Of a stretch of DNA of 64,000 bases, positions 41,781 through 51,229 are shown piece after piece. The stretch spans positions 1,076,001-1,140,000 of the forward strand of contig NZ_CP087190.1 in assembly GCF_024749165.1 (NCBI RefSeq). The letters run 5' to 3'. A program made the position numbers and the translations under genes. The stretch is from Pseudomonas sp. B21-023 (GTDB lineage Bacteria > Pseudomonadota > Gammaproteobacteria > Pseudomonadales > Pseudomonadaceae). The notes beneath the pieces are model-generated. The model was not told where the DNA came from and did not search any database. It saw only the letters and a list, made by a program, of their open reading frames with translations. The stretch's first letter is position 1. Each line of letters opens with the position of its first letter.

Positions 41781-42743
41781 TCAGTTGAGGATTACCACGG
41801 CAGGGTACTCATGCAGTTGCGCCGAGGTGATATGGGCCAGGGCACGTAGCGTTTCCAGCGGCTGGTCGAGGCGGTAGTTGCCGGTGACCGCGACCTGCTC
41901 CAGGTGCGAGTTGCGGTTGATGATCCATCCCGGGTAGTAGCGGCGGACCTCGGCGAGCACCTGGCTCAGTGGGCAGTTCTCGAACACCAGGCGGCCTTCG
42001 ATCCAGGCCAGGTCCTTGCTCATGTCGGGGCGCTGGCGCTGACCGAAGCCCGTGGGGCCGACGCTGATGCTGTCGCCGGCACTCAGGCGGATGCGCTGGT
42101 CGCTCGCGGCCTGCAGGTCGACGTCGCCGCGCTGCACCCGCACCTGGGCTTCGCCATCGAGGTAGCGCACGGCGAAATCGGTGTCGCGCACGCTGGCGCG
42201 CAGTGGGCCGGCCTGGACTTCAAGCGGCGGCTGGCTGGCGTTGGACACCTGGAAATACGCCTCGCCCTGCAACAGGCGGGCAACCTTGCGGCCATCGCGT
42301 TCGTCGCTGGCAAAGGCCGAATTGGTGTTGAGCAGCACCTTGGCGCCGTGGTCCAGCTCCAGGCGCTGGCGCTCGCCGACCACGGTCAGGTGGTCGGCCT
42401 GCAGGCGCACCGGCAGGTTGCCGAAAGTGAACAACCCGACCAGCAGCACCGCGGCGGTGGCCAACGGTTTCCAGTGGCTGCGCAGGCGCCCGGCAAGCGA
42501 GCGCTTGCGCCTGTGCTGCAACTGGCCGGCGGCCTGGCGCAGCGAGGCGCCGTTCCACAGCGCTTCGGCCTCGACATAGGCCTCGGCGTTTTCCGGCTCG
42601 GCGCCCAGCCAGTGCTCGAACGCGCGGGTGTCGTCTTCGCTGGCGCATTGCAGGCGGATCAACCAGTCCAGCGCCTCTTCGCGGGCACGGGCGCGGGCAT
42701 CAGGCTCGGCGGGTGACGGGCGAGGGGTGGTGTGGTCGGTCAC
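41781..42743 (-). CDS. FecR-type anti-sigma factor / sigma regulator
   Basis: A 320-aa inner-membrane regulator. The N-terminal cytoplasmic part (EEALDWLIRLQCASEDDTRAF...WLGAEPENAEAY) is the sigma-binding FecR_N region; one membrane span lies at about residues 93-110; the periplasmic FecR and C-terminal STN-like domains follow. It should receive the signal from the receptor's STN domain. The GTG at 42743 has AGGA upstream; the ATG at 42758 does not. Confidence 0.9.
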   Translation of the reverse strand: MTDHTTPRPSPAEPDARARAREEALDWLIRLQCASEDDTRAFEHWLGAEPENAEAYVEAEALWNGASLRQAAGQLQHRRKRSLAGRLRSHWKPLATAAVLLVGLFTFGNLPVRLQADHLTVVGERQRLELDHGAKVLLNTNSAFASDERDGRKVARLLQGEAYFQVSNASQPPLEVQAGPLRASVRDTDFAVRYLDGEAQVRVQRGDVDLQAASDQRIRLSAGDSISVGPTGFGQRQRPDMSKDLAWIEGRLVFENCPLSQVLAEVRRYYPGWIINRNSHLEQVAVTGNYRLDQPLETLRALAHITSAQLHEYPAVVILN

Positions 42744-42836
42744 GGGGGATCCTTGCATCGGGCATTTTTTGCGCATGATCAGTGCAGACCTTGCCCATGG
42801 CAAGGGCTTTGCGCTGACCCGCGGCGAGCGGTCGCG

Positions 42837-43349
42837 TCACTGGTGACGATCGGCCACGCCCATGCAGATGGCCATGATCAGTTTCAGCTCCTTCTGCACG
42901 GTGCTGGCCGAGATGCTCAACTGCTCGGCGATTTCCAGGTAGCTGGCGCCGTGCAGGCGGCTGAGGATGAAGATGCGTTGCTGGCGTTCGCTCAACTGGC
43001 CGAGGCTGACGCTCAGGTGCTTGAGCAGTTGCTCGGCGTGGGCGGCGTCCTCGCTGCTCGCGGCAGGCGCCGCGACGTTATGCAGGACTTGCTCGGGCAC
43101 GTCGTCCACCAGCGTGCGCGCCTGCACCCGGCGCGTGCGCAGGTGGTCCAGGGCAAGGTTGCGGGCGGTCTGGAACACGAAAGGTTCCAGGTGCTCGATC
43201 GGGCGCTCGCCCAGGGCGCGGGTGACCCGCAGGTAGGTTTCCTGCAGCAGGTCCTCGGCGGTGCTGGGGTTGCCCACCATGCGCTGCAGCGTGCGCAGTA
43301 GAGTGAGACGCTGAGTGAGGAACACTGAGTTGAACCGGGACTGACTCAC
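42837..43349 (-). CDS. FecI-type ECF sigma factor
   Basis: A 170-aa iron-starvation sigma factor. Region 2 (AEDLLQETYLRVTRAL, FVFQTARNLALDHLR) and region 4 (LSERQQRIFILSRLHGASYL, EIAEQLSISASTVQKEL) are intact. It is the first gene of sigma - FecR - receptor, the standard cell-surface signalling order, and has a strong Fur box upstream, so low iron makes the sigma factor and heme then activates it. Confidence 0.93.
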   Translation of the reverse strand: MSQSRFNSVFLTQRLTLLRTLQRMVGNPSTAEDLLQETYLRVTRALGERPIEHLEPFVFQTARNLALDHLRTRRVQARTLVDDVPEQVLHNVAAPAASSEDAAHAEQLLKHLSVSLGQLSERQQRIFILSRLHGASYLEIAEQLSISASTVQKELKLIMAICMGVADRHQ

Positions 43350-43376
43350 GGGGGAACCTGGGCGCTTTGGGGTTAA

Positions 43377-43391
43377 TGATAATGCTTATCA
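43377..43391. promoter_or_regulatory. Fur box upstream of the ECF sigma gene
   Basis: TGATAATGCTTATCA is a perfect palindrome of the 7-1-7 Fur type, about 30 nt upstream of the sigma-factor ATG. Confidence 0.88.
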
Positions 43392-43437
43392 TCACTGGCC
43401 AAGGTCAAGCATGGAAATGTCATGAAAGAGTAAAGCT

Positions 43438-43468
43438 TGTGGGAGCAGGGGGCCCGCTCCCACACAAG
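43438..43468. terminator. Hairpin after gap
   Basis: TTGTGGGAGC...GCTCCCACACAA forms a REP-like hairpin just past the gap stop, between convergent-facing ends of gap and the sigma promoter region. There is no T-run. Confidence 0.55.
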
Positions 43469-43497
43469 TCGAATGCCGCCTGGGCGTGTTCCCTGCC

Positions 43498-44499
43498 TCA
43501 GCGTGCGTTGAACAACGCCAGGCAGTTATCCAGCATGCGGTTGGAGAAACCCCACTCATTGTCGTACCAGGCCAGTACCTTGAGCATCCGCCCATTGGCA
43601 CGGGTGTGGTTGGCGTCGAAGATCGACGACAGCGGGTTGTGGTTGAAGTCGCACGACACCAACGGCAGGGCGTTATAGCCCAGCACCCGGGAATGACGGC
43701 TGGCCTCGAGGAATAGCTGGTTGACTTCCTCGGCGCTGGTTTCGCGCTGCAGGTTGACGGTGAGGTCGACCAGCGACACGTTGATCACCGGCACTCGTAC
43801 GGCCATGCCTGTGAGCTTGCCAGCCAGTTCCGGCAGTACCAGGCCGACGGCCTCGGCGGCGCCAGTCTTGCTCGGGATCATCGACTGGGTGGCCGAGCGG
43901 GCGCGGTACGGGTCGCTATGGTAGACGTCGGTGAGCACCTGGTCGTTGGTGTAGGCGTGGATGGTGGTCATCAGGCCTTGCTCGATGCCGAACTCGCGGT
44001 GCAGCACCTGGGCGATCGGTGCCAGGCAGTTGGTGGTGCACGAGGCGTTGGAGATGATCTGGTGCGAGGCGCGCAGCACATCGTGGTTGACCCCGTATAC
44101 CACGGTGGCGTCGACACCCTTGGCCGGGGCGCTGACAATCACCTTGCCGGCCCCGGCGCTCAGGTGCGCGGCGGCCTTGGCACGTTCGGTGAACAGCCCG
44201 GTGCATTCGAACACCACATCGATGGCCAAGGTCTTCCAGGGCAGCTCGGCAGGGTTGCGGATGGCGCTGACGGCGATGCGGTCGCCATTGACGGTGAGGC
44301 TTTCGTGGTCGGCCTCGACAGTGGCGTCAAAGGTGCCGTGGACGCTGTCGTACTTGAGCAGGTGGGCGTTCATCGCGCTGTCGCCCAGGTCGTTGATGGC
44401 GACGACCTGCAGGTCCTGGCGGTAGCCCTGCGTGTACAGTGCGCGCAGGACGTTGCGTCCGATGCGGCCGAATCCGTTGATGGCGATGCGTAGGGTCAT
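43498..44499 (-). CDS. gap: Glyceraldehyde-3-phosphate dehydrogenase, type I
   Basis: A 333-aa NAD-dependent enzyme oxidising glyceraldehyde 3-phosphate. NAD motif [14 protein letters not shown] and catalytic Cys154 in [12 protein letters not shown] are intact, and [12 protein letters not shown] is at the C-terminus. The start at 44499 ([11 protein letters not shown]) is preceded by GAGGTAA. It is divergent from edd with HexR-type operators between, the gap-1 arrangement of P. putida. Confidence 0.95.
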   Translation of the reverse strand: MTLRIAINGFGRIGRNVLRALYTQGYRQDLQVVAINDLGDSAMNAHLLKYDSVHGTFDATVEADHESLTVNGDRIAVSAIRNPAELPWKTLAIDVVFECTGLFTERAKAAAHLSAGAGKVIVSAPAKGVDATVVYGVNHDVLRASHQIISNASCTTNCLAPIAQVLHREFGIEQGLMTTIHAYTNDQVLTDVYHSDPYRARSATQSMIPSKTGAAEAVGLVLPELAGKLTGMAVRVPVINVSLVDLTVNLQRETSAEEVNQLFLEASRHSRVLGYNALPLVSCDFNHNPLSSIFDANHTRANGRMLKVLAWYDNEWGFSNRMLDNCLALFNAR

Positions 44500-44564
44500 G
44501 GTATTACCTCTGGCAGTCGGGTGAAGCCTGTGGCACAAAGGACAGCTTCACTGAAACGGTTTTG

Positions 44565-44579
44565 TTGTTGGAATTACAA
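44565..44579. promoter_or_regulatory. HexR operator at the gap promoter
   Basis: TTGTTGGAATTACAA matches the HexR consensus TTGT-N7/8-ACAA with N7. It lies 66-80 nt upstream of gap. Confidence 0.82.
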
Positions 44580-44626
44580 GATTATTCACCGAGAGATAGA
44601 AAACAAGCCTTTTTGCTGGCAGTATT

Positions 44627-44642
44627 TTGTTTAAACATACAA
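44627..44642. promoter_or_regulatory. HexR operator at the edd promoter
   Basis: TTGTTTAAACATACAA is TTGT-N8-ACAA with a palindromic TTTAAA core, 124-139 nt upstream of edd. KDPG produced by Edd would release HexR here. Confidence 0.82.
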
Positions 44643-44765
44643 CGAGTGGTTGGGTTATCCCCCTGTCGAGCGGTCCATGCGCCTTTTCCTAGAGACTAGG
44701 TCGCAATCGTTTGGAGGGAAAATGCCCCAGTAAAGCCGCCCCACAGTTAGCCTGGAGTCCAGTAC

Positions 44766-46592
44766 ATGCATTCGCGCATCCTTGAGGTCACCGAACGGCT
44801 GATCGCCCGCAGCCGCCGTACCCGTGAACGCTACCTTGAGCTGATCCGTGGGGCGGCCAGTGACGGACCCATGCGCGCCCAGTTGCAGTGCGCCAACTTC
44901 GCCCATGGCGTGGCCGGCTGCGGTGGGGACGACAAGCAGACCCTGCGGCTGATGAACGCGGCCAACGTGGCCATTGTCTCGGCCTACAACGACATGCTCT
45001 CGGCGCACCAGCCGTACCAGCACTTCCCCGAACAGATCAAACAGGCGCTGCGCGAAGTCGGTTCGGTCGGCCAGTTCGCCGGCGGCGTGCCGGCAATGTG
45101 CGACGGCGTCACCCAGGGTGAGCCGGGCATGGAGCTGGCCATCGCCAGCCGTGAAGTGATCGCCATGTCCACCGCCATCGCCCTGTCGCACAACATGTTC
45201 GATGCCGCGCTGATGCTGGGCATCTGCGACAAGATCGTCCCCGGGCTGATGATGGGCGCCTTGCGTTTCGGCCACCTGCCGACGATCTTCGTGCCGGGCG
45301 GGCCGATGGTCTCGGGCATTTCCAACAAGGAAAAGGCCGATGTGCGCCAGCGCTACGCCGAGGGCAAGGCCACCCGCGAGCAACTGCTCGAATCGGAAAT
45401 GAAGAGCTACCACGGCCCCGGCACCTGCACTTTCTACGGCACCGCCAACACCAACCAGCTGGTGATGGAGGTCATGGGCCTGCACCTGCCGGGCGCTTCG
45501 TTCGTCAACCCCTACACGCCGCTACGCGATGCCCTCACAGCCGAGGCCGCGCGCCAGGTCACGCGCATGACCAAGGCCAGTGGCAGCTTCATGCCCATTG
45601 GCCAGATCGTCGACGAAAAGGCGCTGGTCAACTCGATCGTCGCCCTGCACGCCACCGGCGGCTCGACCAACCACACCCTGCATATCCCGGCCATCGCCCA
45701 GGCCGCCGGCATCCAGCTGACCTGGCAGGACATGGCCGATCTGTCCGATGTGGTGCCGACGCTGTCCCACGTCTATCCCAACGGCAAGGCCGACATCAAC
45801 CACTTCCAGGCCTCCGGCGGCATGGCCTTCCTCATTCGCGAGCTGCTCGACGCGGGCCTGCTGCACGAGGACGTCAATACCGTGGCCGGGCATGGCCTGC
45901 GCCGCTACACCCAGGAGCCGTTCCTGGAGGATGGCCGCCTGGTCTGGCGCGAGGGGCCGAAGGACAGTCTCGACGAAAGCATCCTGCGCCCGGTGGCGCG
46001 GCCGTTCTCCGCCGAGGGCGGTTTGCGGGTGATGGAAGGCAACCTTGGCCGTGGCGTGATGAAGGTTTCCGCCGTGGCGCCCGAGCACCGGGTGGTCGAG
46101 GCGCCTGCCCGGGTGTTCCACGACCAGCAGTCTCTGGCCGATGCATTCAAGGCCGGCGAGCTGGAGCGGGACTTCGTCGCCGTGGTGCGCTTCCAGGGGC
46201 CGCGCTGCAACGGCATGCCCGAGTTGCACAAGCTGACGCCGTTCCTCGGCGTGCTGCAGGATCGCGGCTTCAAGGTGGCGCTGGTCACCGACGGGCGCAT
46301 GTCCGGTGCCTCGGGCAAGATCCCGGCGGCCATCCACGTCTGCCCGGAGGCTTTTGATGGTGGCCCGCTGGCGCGGGTGCGCGATGGTGATATCGTGCGC
46401 GTCGATGGTGCCGAAGGCACGCTGCGGATCATGGTCTCGGCCGAGGAACTGGCCGACCGTGCACTGCCTGCGCCACCCAAGGGCAACGACCTGGGGTGCG
46501 GGCGTGAGCTGTTCGGCTTCATGCGTGTGGCGTTCAGTTCCGCCGAGCAAGGCGCGAGCGCCTTCACCTCGGCCCTGGAGAACCTCGAATGA
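44766..46592 (+). CDS. edd: 6-phosphogluconate dehydratase
   Basis: A 608-aa Fe-S enzyme of the IlvD/Edd family making 2-keto-3-deoxy-6-phosphogluconate, first dedicated step of the Entner-Doudoroff pathway. Family signatures: [45 protein letters not shown] and [17 protein letters not shown]. First gene of the edd-glk-gltRS operon; it overlaps glk by 4 nt. Confidence 0.97.
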   Translation: MHSRILEVTERLIARSRRTRERYLELIRGAASDGPMRAQLQCANFAHGVAGCGGDDKQTLRLMNAANVAIVSAYNDMLSAHQPYQHFPEQIKQALREVGSVGQFAGGVPAMCDGVTQGEPGMELAIASREVIAMSTAIALSHNMFDAALMLGICDKIVPGLMMGALRFGHLPTIFVPGGPMVSGISNKEKADVRQRYAEGKATREQLLESEMKSYHGPGTCTFYGTANTNQLVMEVMGLHLPGASFVNPYTPLRDALTAEAARQVTRMTKASGSFMPIGQIVDEKALVNSIVALHATGGSTNHTLHIPAIAQAAGIQLTWQDMADLSDVVPTLSHVYPNGKADINHFQASGGMAFLIRELLDAGLLHEDVNTVAGHGLRRYTQEPFLEDGRLVWREGPKDSLDESILRPVARPFSAEGGLRVMEGNLGRGVMKVSAVAPEHRVVEAPARVFHDQQSLADAFKAGELERDFVAVVRFQGPRCNGMPELHKLTPFLGVLQDRGFKVALVTDGRMSGASGKIPAAIHVCPEAFDGGPLARVRDGDIVRVDGAEGTLRIMVSAEELADRALPAPPKGNDLGCGRELFGFMRVAFSSAEQGASAFTSALENLE

Positions 46593-47545
46593 AGGCCTTG
46601 CTGGTCGGCGACATCGGTGGCACCAACGCGCGTTTTGCCGTGTGGCGCGACAATGAACTGCAGGCGGTGCAGGTGCTGGCCACCGCCGACTACACCAGCC
46701 CTGAACAGGCCATCGAGGCCTATCTGGCCGACCAGAGCATCGCCCGTGGCGCCCTGGCGGCGGTGTGTCTGGCGGTGGCAGGCCCCGTGGACGGCGACGA
46801 ATTCCGCTTTACCAACAACCACTGGCGCCTGAGCCGCAGCGCGTTCTGCCAGACGCTGCAGGTCGATCGCCTGTTGCTGATCAACGACTTTTCCGCGATG
46901 GCGCTGGGCATGACCCGCCTGCGCGCAGGCGAATTTCGTGAAGTCTGCGCAGGCCTCGCCGATCCATCGCGCCCGGCGCTGGTGATCGGCCCCGGCACAG
47001 GCCTGGGCGTGGGCAGCCTGCTGCGCCACGGTGAGCACTGGCTGGCACTGCCGGGGGAGGGCGGGCATGTCGACCTGCCGGTGGGCAATGCCCGCGAAGC
47101 GGCGATTCATCAGGAAATCCATCGGCAGATCGGCCATGTCAGTGCCGAGACCGTGCTCAGTGGCGGTGGGCTGGTGCGCCTGTACCAGGCCATCTGTGCG
47201 CTCGATGGTGCTGCGCCGACGCACAAGACCCCGGCGCAGATCACCGACGCGGCGCTGGCCAACGAGCCACGGGCGCTAGCGGTGGTCGAGCAGTTCTGCC
47301 GGTTCCTCGGCCGGGTGGCGGGCAACAATGTGCTCACCCTCGGGGCGCGCGGTGGCGTCTACATTGTCGGTGGCGTGATTCCCCGTTTCGCCGAATTGTT
47401 CCTGCGCAGCGGCTTTGCCGCGAGCTTCGCCGACAAGGGCTGCATGAGCGGCTACTTCGCCGGGGTGCCGGTATGGCTGGTGACGGCGGAGTTTTCCGGG
47501 TTGCTGGGGGCGGGGGTGGCGCTGCAGCAAGCGCTGGATCGGTGA
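46589..47545 (+). CDS. glk: Glucokinase
   Basis: A 318-aa cytosolic ATP-dependent kinase of the Glk family phosphorylating glucose. ATP-binding [11 protein letters not shown] opens the protein; [11 protein letters not shown] and [12 protein letters not shown] follow. ATGA overlap with edd gives translational coupling. A GGGGCCGC/GCGGCCCC hairpin (47552-47571) follows the stop before gltR. Confidence 0.95.
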   Translation: MKALLVGDIGGTNARFAVWRDNELQAVQVLATADYTSPEQAIEAYLADQSIARGALAAVCLAVAGPVDGDEFRFTNNHWRLSRSAFCQTLQVDRLLLINDFSAMALGMTRLRAGEFREVCAGLADPSRPALVIGPGTGLGVGSLLRHGEHWLALPGEGGHVDLPVGNAREAAIHQEIHRQIGHVSAETVLSGGGLVRLYQAICALDGAAPTHKTPAQITDAALANEPRALAVVEQFCRFLGRVAGNNVLTLGARGGVYIVGGVIPRFAELFLRSGFAASFADKGCMSGYFAGVPVWLVTAEFSGLLGAGVALQQALDR

Positions 47546-47551
47546 TCGTTG

Positions 47552-47571
47552 GGGCCGCAAAGCGGCCCCAA
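47552..47571. repeat. Hairpin between glk and gltR
   Basis: GGGGCCGC / GCGGCCCC with a short loop. It has no T-run, so it probably attenuates or stabilises rather than terminates. Confidence 0.7.
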
Positions 47572-47594
47572 ACAGCAGACACAAAGATCTGCGC

Positions 47595-47605
47595 ATAACA
47601 AGAGG
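47595..47605 (+). promoter_or_regulatory. A-rich motif at gltR start (candidate Hfq/Crc site)
   Basis: ATAACAAGAGG overlaps the Shine-Dalgarno of gltR. Similar AACAA-purine motifs precede four other genes of this glucose block and fit the AANAANAA catabolite activity motif. Confidence 0.5.
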
Positions 47606-47615
47606 ACTGACCATT

Positions 47616-48338
47616 GTGACCACTGCCGGCAAATCGATCCTGATGGTCGACGACGACCAGGACATCCGCGAACTGCTGCAGACCTACCTCGCCCGCTGCG
47701 GCCTGCAGGTGCACGCCGAACCTGACGGCCAGGGCTTTCGCCGCGCCCTGGACGCCAACCCCTACGACCTGGTGATCCTCGACGTGATGCTGCCCGACGA
47801 AGACGGCTTCAGCCTGTGTCGCTGGGTTCGCCAGCACCCGCGCCAGGCGCGGGTGCCGATCATCATGCTCACCGCCAGTTCCGATGAAGCCGATCGGGTC
47901 ATCGGCCTGGAGCTGGGCGCCGACGACTACCTCGGCAAACCCTTCAGCCCGCGAGAGCTGCAGGCACGGATCAAGGCCTTGTTGCGCCGTGCCGATTTCG
48001 GCCAGGCGACGCTGGCCAGTGCGGTGCTGGCCTTCGATGACTGGCGCCTGGACACGATCAGCCACCGTCTGTTCCACCGCGACGGCGAAGAAGTGATCCT
48101 CTCCGGCGCCGACTTCGCCCTGCTCAAACTGTTTCTCGATCACCCGCAGCAGATCCTCGACCGCGACACCATCGGCAACGCCACCCGTGGTCGCGAACCG
48201 ATGCCGCTGGACCGTATCGTCGACATGGCGGTCAGTCGCCTGCGCCAGCGCCTGCGCGACACGGAAAAACCACCCCGGCTGATCCGCACCGTGCGTGGCA
48301 GCGGCTACCTGCTGGCGGCCAATGTCTGCCCGGCCTGA
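47616..48338 (+). CDS. gltR: Glucose-uptake response regulator GltR
   Basis: A 240-aa OmpR-type regulator: receiver with phosphoacceptor Asp56 in LVILDVMLPDEDGF, Lys in YLGKPFSPREL, and a winged-helix output domain ending IRTVRGSGYLLA. It starts with GTG at 47616, preceded by AGAGGA. Family role: repress or tune gts/oprB glucose uptake. It overlaps gltS by 17 nt. Confidence 0.9.
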   Translation: MTTAGKSILMVDDDQDIRELLQTYLARCGLQVHAEPDGQGFRRALDANPYDLVILDVMLPDEDGFSLCRWVRQHPRQARVPIIMLTASSDEADRVIGLELGADDYLGKPFSPRELQARIKALLRRADFGQATLASAVLAFDDWRLDTISHRLFHRDGEEVILSGADFALLKLFLDHPQQILDRDTIGNATRGREPMPLDRIVDMAVSRLRQRLRDTEKPPRLIRTVRGSGYLLAANVCPA

Positions 48339-49776
48339 CGAGCGTCGCTGGCGCCTGCTGCCGCGCTCGCTGTTGGGGCGCATGCTGCTGCTTACCTTGC
48401 TGGTGGTATTGCTGGCTCAGGGCCTGTCCAGCGTGATCTGGGTTGCGCAATTGCGCGCCAGCCAGCTGCAGGGCTTGCGCGCCAGCGCCAGCAGCCTCGC
48501 GCACTCGATGAGTGCCAGTGTCAGCTACTTCCGCTCGCTGCCGGTGGCCTACCGGCCCATGGTATTGGATCAGTTGCGCAGCATGGGCGGCACGCGCTTC
48601 TTCGTCTCGCTCAACGTCAAGCCTCTGGAAATGCCGGTGTTGCCGATCACCCCGCGCAAGCAGGCGGTGATCGACGTGTTCCAGGAGGTACTGCACGAGC
48701 GTCTTGGCCAGCAGATGGAGATCTCCGTGGAGTTCGTCAGCCCCGACGATCTGCGCATTTTCAACAGCGGCCTGAAACTCGATGAGCTGCCCCGCTCGTG
48801 GGCGCACTATTCGTTGACCCTCGAGCCGCTCAATCCGCCGGTGCTGGTGACCCAGATCCGCCTCGGCGAAGGCGAATGGCTGTACATCGCCTCGCTGCTG
48901 CCCGAGCCCTACACCAGCCTTGAGGCCGAACGCTTGCCGCGTCAGCAGATCGGCTTCATTGCCCTGACCACCGTGCTGTTGCTGCTGTTCATCGGCCTGC
49001 TGGTGCACTGGCAGAGCCGGCCGCTCAAACGCCTGGCACGGGCAGCGCGGGAAATGTCGCTGGGGGCGGACGTGGCCCCGGTGGCCGAAGGCGGAGGCAG
49101 CGAAGTGGTCGAGGTGGGGCGGGCGTTCAACAACATGCGTGATCGGATAAGCCGTTACCTGACCGAGCGTTCCCAGCTGTTCAGCGCCATTTCCCATGAC
49201 CTGCGCACACCGATCACGCGCCTGCGCCTGCGAGTGGAGCTGCTCGAGGACGAGAAGCTGCAGGCCAAGTTCAGCCGCGATCTCGATGAACTGGAGCTGC
49301 TGGTCAAGGGTGCGCTGCAATGTGTCAAGGACACCGATATCCACGAAAATATCGAGCCGATCGACCTCAATCAGGTGCTGGAGCTGCTGGCCGAGCCTTA
49401 TCTCGGCGATGGGCGCATCACCGTGGAGGGGCAGGCGTTGGCACCGTACCCCGGCAAATCGCTGGCCTTGCGCCGCTGCATCGGCAACCTGATCGACAAC
49501 GCCATCAAGTATGGCGAGCGGGCGCAGCTGCGCATCATCGATACCGCCGAGAGCTTCGTGCTGCAGGTGGACGACCAGGGCCCGGGGGTGCCGGAGCAAC
49601 GTCTGGAGCAGGTGTTCGAGCCGCACTTCCGCCTGGCCGGGCAGCAGCAGGGGTATGGGCTGGGGCTGGGCATCGCGCGCAACATCGCCCATAGCCATGG
49701 CGGCGAGGTAAGCCTGGTGAACCTGCGCGAGGGTGGACTGCGGGTGACCTTGTACCTGCCGCGTACAGCCGAATGA
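48322..49776 (+). CDS. gltS: Sensor histidine kinase GltS
   Basis: A 484-aa kinase: membrane spans at about 20-42 and 210-230 flank a periplasmic sensor; a HAMP domain follows, then His292 in FSAISHDLRTPITRLRL, the N-box (RCIGNLIDNAIKYGE) and G-boxes (DDQGPGVPEQ, GLGLGIARNIA). The ATG at 48322 lies inside the gltR 3' end, indicating coupled synthesis of the pair. The sensed ligand is inferred to be a periplasmic sugar derivative. Confidence 0.9.
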   Translation: MSARPDERRWRLLPRSLLGRMLLLTLLVVLLAQGLSSVIWVAQLRASQLQGLRASASSLAHSMSASVSYFRSLPVAYRPMVLDQLRSMGGTRFFVSLNVKPLEMPVLPITPRKQAVIDVFQEVLHERLGQQMEISVEFVSPDDLRIFNSGLKLDELPRSWAHYSLTLEPLNPPVLVTQIRLGEGEWLYIASLLPEPYTSLEAERLPRQQIGFIALTTVLLLLFIGLLVHWQSRPLKRLARAAREMSLGADVAPVAEGGGSEVVEVGRAFNNMRDRISRYLTERSQLFSAISHDLRTPITRLRLRVELLEDEKLQAKFSRDLDELELLVKGALQCVKDTDIHENIEPIDLNQVLELLAEPYLGDGRITVEGQALAPYPGKSLALRRCIGNLIDNAIKYGERAQLRIIDTAESFVLQVDDQGPGVPEQRLEQVFEPHFRLAGQQQGYGLGLGIARNIAHSHGGEVSLVNLREGGLRVTLYLPRTAE

Positions 49777-49874
49777 GCCCTTGCCCCGCGATAAGCGCTT
49801 GGATGTAACGATGCGGTGACAATCGAGCCGGGCTTCGTGACATGCCAGCCAGGATGGCTGACTAGAATCGGCTG

Positions 49875-49890
49875 ACAACAACAAGGAAGG
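49875..49890 (+). promoter_or_regulatory. A-rich motif at the mannose isomerase start
   Basis: ACAACAACAAGGAAGG, overlapping the Shine-Dalgarno; the best AAN-repeat match in the window to an Hfq/Crc site. Confidence 0.6.
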
Positions 49891-49896
49891 TGCACC

Positions 49897-51114
49897 ATGG
49901 CCATCAGCTGGCTCGACTCCCCGACACACCATGCCTGGCTCGACGCCGAGGCCCTGCGCCTGCTCTCCTTCGCCAGGGCTTCGCGCCTGCCCCAGGGGTT
50001 CGGCAACCTCGATGACGAAGGCCGCCTGCCCCGTTGCGCCCTGGCCGAGACCATGAATACCGCGCGCATGACCCACAGTTTCGCCTTGGCGCATATCCAG
50101 GGCGTTCCGGGTTGCCGCGAGCTGGTCGAGCATGGCGTCGGCGCCCTGCAAGGCCCGTTGCGCGACCAGGAACATGACGGCTGGTACGCGCAGCCCGAAG
50201 GTCATGGCGACACCGGCAAGGCCGCCTACCTGCACGCCTTCGTCGCCCTCGCCGCCAGCTCGGCGGTGGTGGCGGGCATCAGCCAGGCGTCGGCGTTGCT
50301 GGAGGCGGTAACCCAGGTCATCGCGCAGCGCTTCTGGTGCGAAGAGGAGGGCGCCCTGCGCGAGTCGTTCTCCCGCGACTGGCGGCAGGCGGAGGCCTAC
50401 CGGGGCGCCAACAGCAACATGCACGGCGTCGAAGCCTTCCTCGCCGTGGCTGACGTGACCGGCGACACACAGTGGTTGCTGCGCGCCCAACGGATCGTCG
50501 AGCGCTTGATCCTGACCCACGCCGCCGCCGACGGTATGCGCGTCACGGAACATTTCGATGCGCAGTGGCAGGCGCTCCCCGACTACAACCGCGACAACCC
50601 CGCCGATGGCTTCCGTCCTTACGGGACCACGCCCGGCCACGCCTTCGAATGGGCGCGCCTGGTGCTGCACCTCGAGGCGGCCCTGCAAAGGGCGCAACTG
50701 CCTGCGCCCGAGTCCTTGCTGCCCGCCGCCCAGGGCCTGTTCGACAGCGCCTGTCGCCACGCCTGGCAGGCAGACGGCGCGCCGGGGCTGGTCTACACCC
50801 TGGACTGGCACGACCGCCCGGTGGTGCGCGAGCGCCTGCACTGGGTGCATGCCGAGGCCTGTGCCACTGCCGCGGCGCTGTTGCAACGTACCGGTGAAGC
50901 CCAGTACGAACACTGGTACCGCTGCTTCTGGGACTTCATCGCCAGCCACTTCATCGACCGCGCCCATGGCAGCTGGCACCACGAGCTCGACCCGGCACTG
51001 CTGCCCAGTGCGCGCATCTGGGGCGGCAAGCCTGACCTCTACCACGCCTACCAGGCCCTGCTGCTGCCACGCCTGCCGCTGGCGCCGAGCCTTGCCACGG
51101 CCCTGGCTTTGTAA
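49897..51114 (+). CDS. AGE-family sugar isomerase (likely D-mannose isomerase)
   Basis: A 405-aa (alpha/alpha)6-barrel enzyme of the N-acylglucosamine 2-epimerase superfamily. [38 protein letters not shown] and [14 protein letters not shown] carry the His/Glu/Arg active-site pattern of mannose isomerases (mannose to fructose) such as those of Pseudomonas and YihS. It stands between gltS and the glucose/mannose ABC transporter, which supports a role in mannose use; exact specificity is inferred. Confidence 0.82.
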   Translation: MAISWLDSPTHHAWLDAEALRLLSFARASRLPQGFGNLDDEGRLPRCALAETMNTARMTHSFALAHIQGVPGCRELVEHGVGALQGPLRDQEHDGWYAQPEGHGDTGKAAYLHAFVALAASSAVVAGISQASALLEAVTQVIAQRFWCEEEGALRESFSRDWRQAEAYRGANSNMHGVEAFLAVADVTGDTQWLLRAQRIVERLILTHAAADGMRVTEHFDAQWQALPDYNRDNPADGFRPYGTTPGHAFEWARLVLHLEAALQRAQLPAPESLLPAAQGLFDSACRHAWQADGAPGLVYTLDWHDRPVVRERLHWVHAEACATAAALLQRTGEAQYEHWYRCFWDFIASHFIDRAHGSWHHELDPALLPSARIWGGKPDLYHAYQALLLPRLPLAPSLATALAL

Positions 51115-51208
51115 CCAGACGATGACATTCGCGCATCCGTTCGTTACCTGGCGCCGGGCGCGACCTCCCTACACTCCATGCCATGCAAGCGACAGTCTTG
51201 CCTCGCAT

Positions 51209-51222
51209 AACAACAAGAAAGG
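51209..51222 (+). promoter_or_regulatory. A-rich motif at gtsA start
   Basis: AACAACAAGAAAGG just before the gtsA ATG; fits an Hfq/Crc catabolite motif. Confidence 0.6.
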
Positions 51223-51229
51223 TAATCCC

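Noticed and set aside
48232..51045. 937-aa minus-strand open frame
   Set aside because: Antisense to gltS and the mannose isomerase gene; no domain pattern.
50558..51229. Long N-terminal extension of gtsA
   Set aside because: Out of frame with the isomerase it overlaps; signal peptide and ribosome-binding site mark 51230 as the true start.
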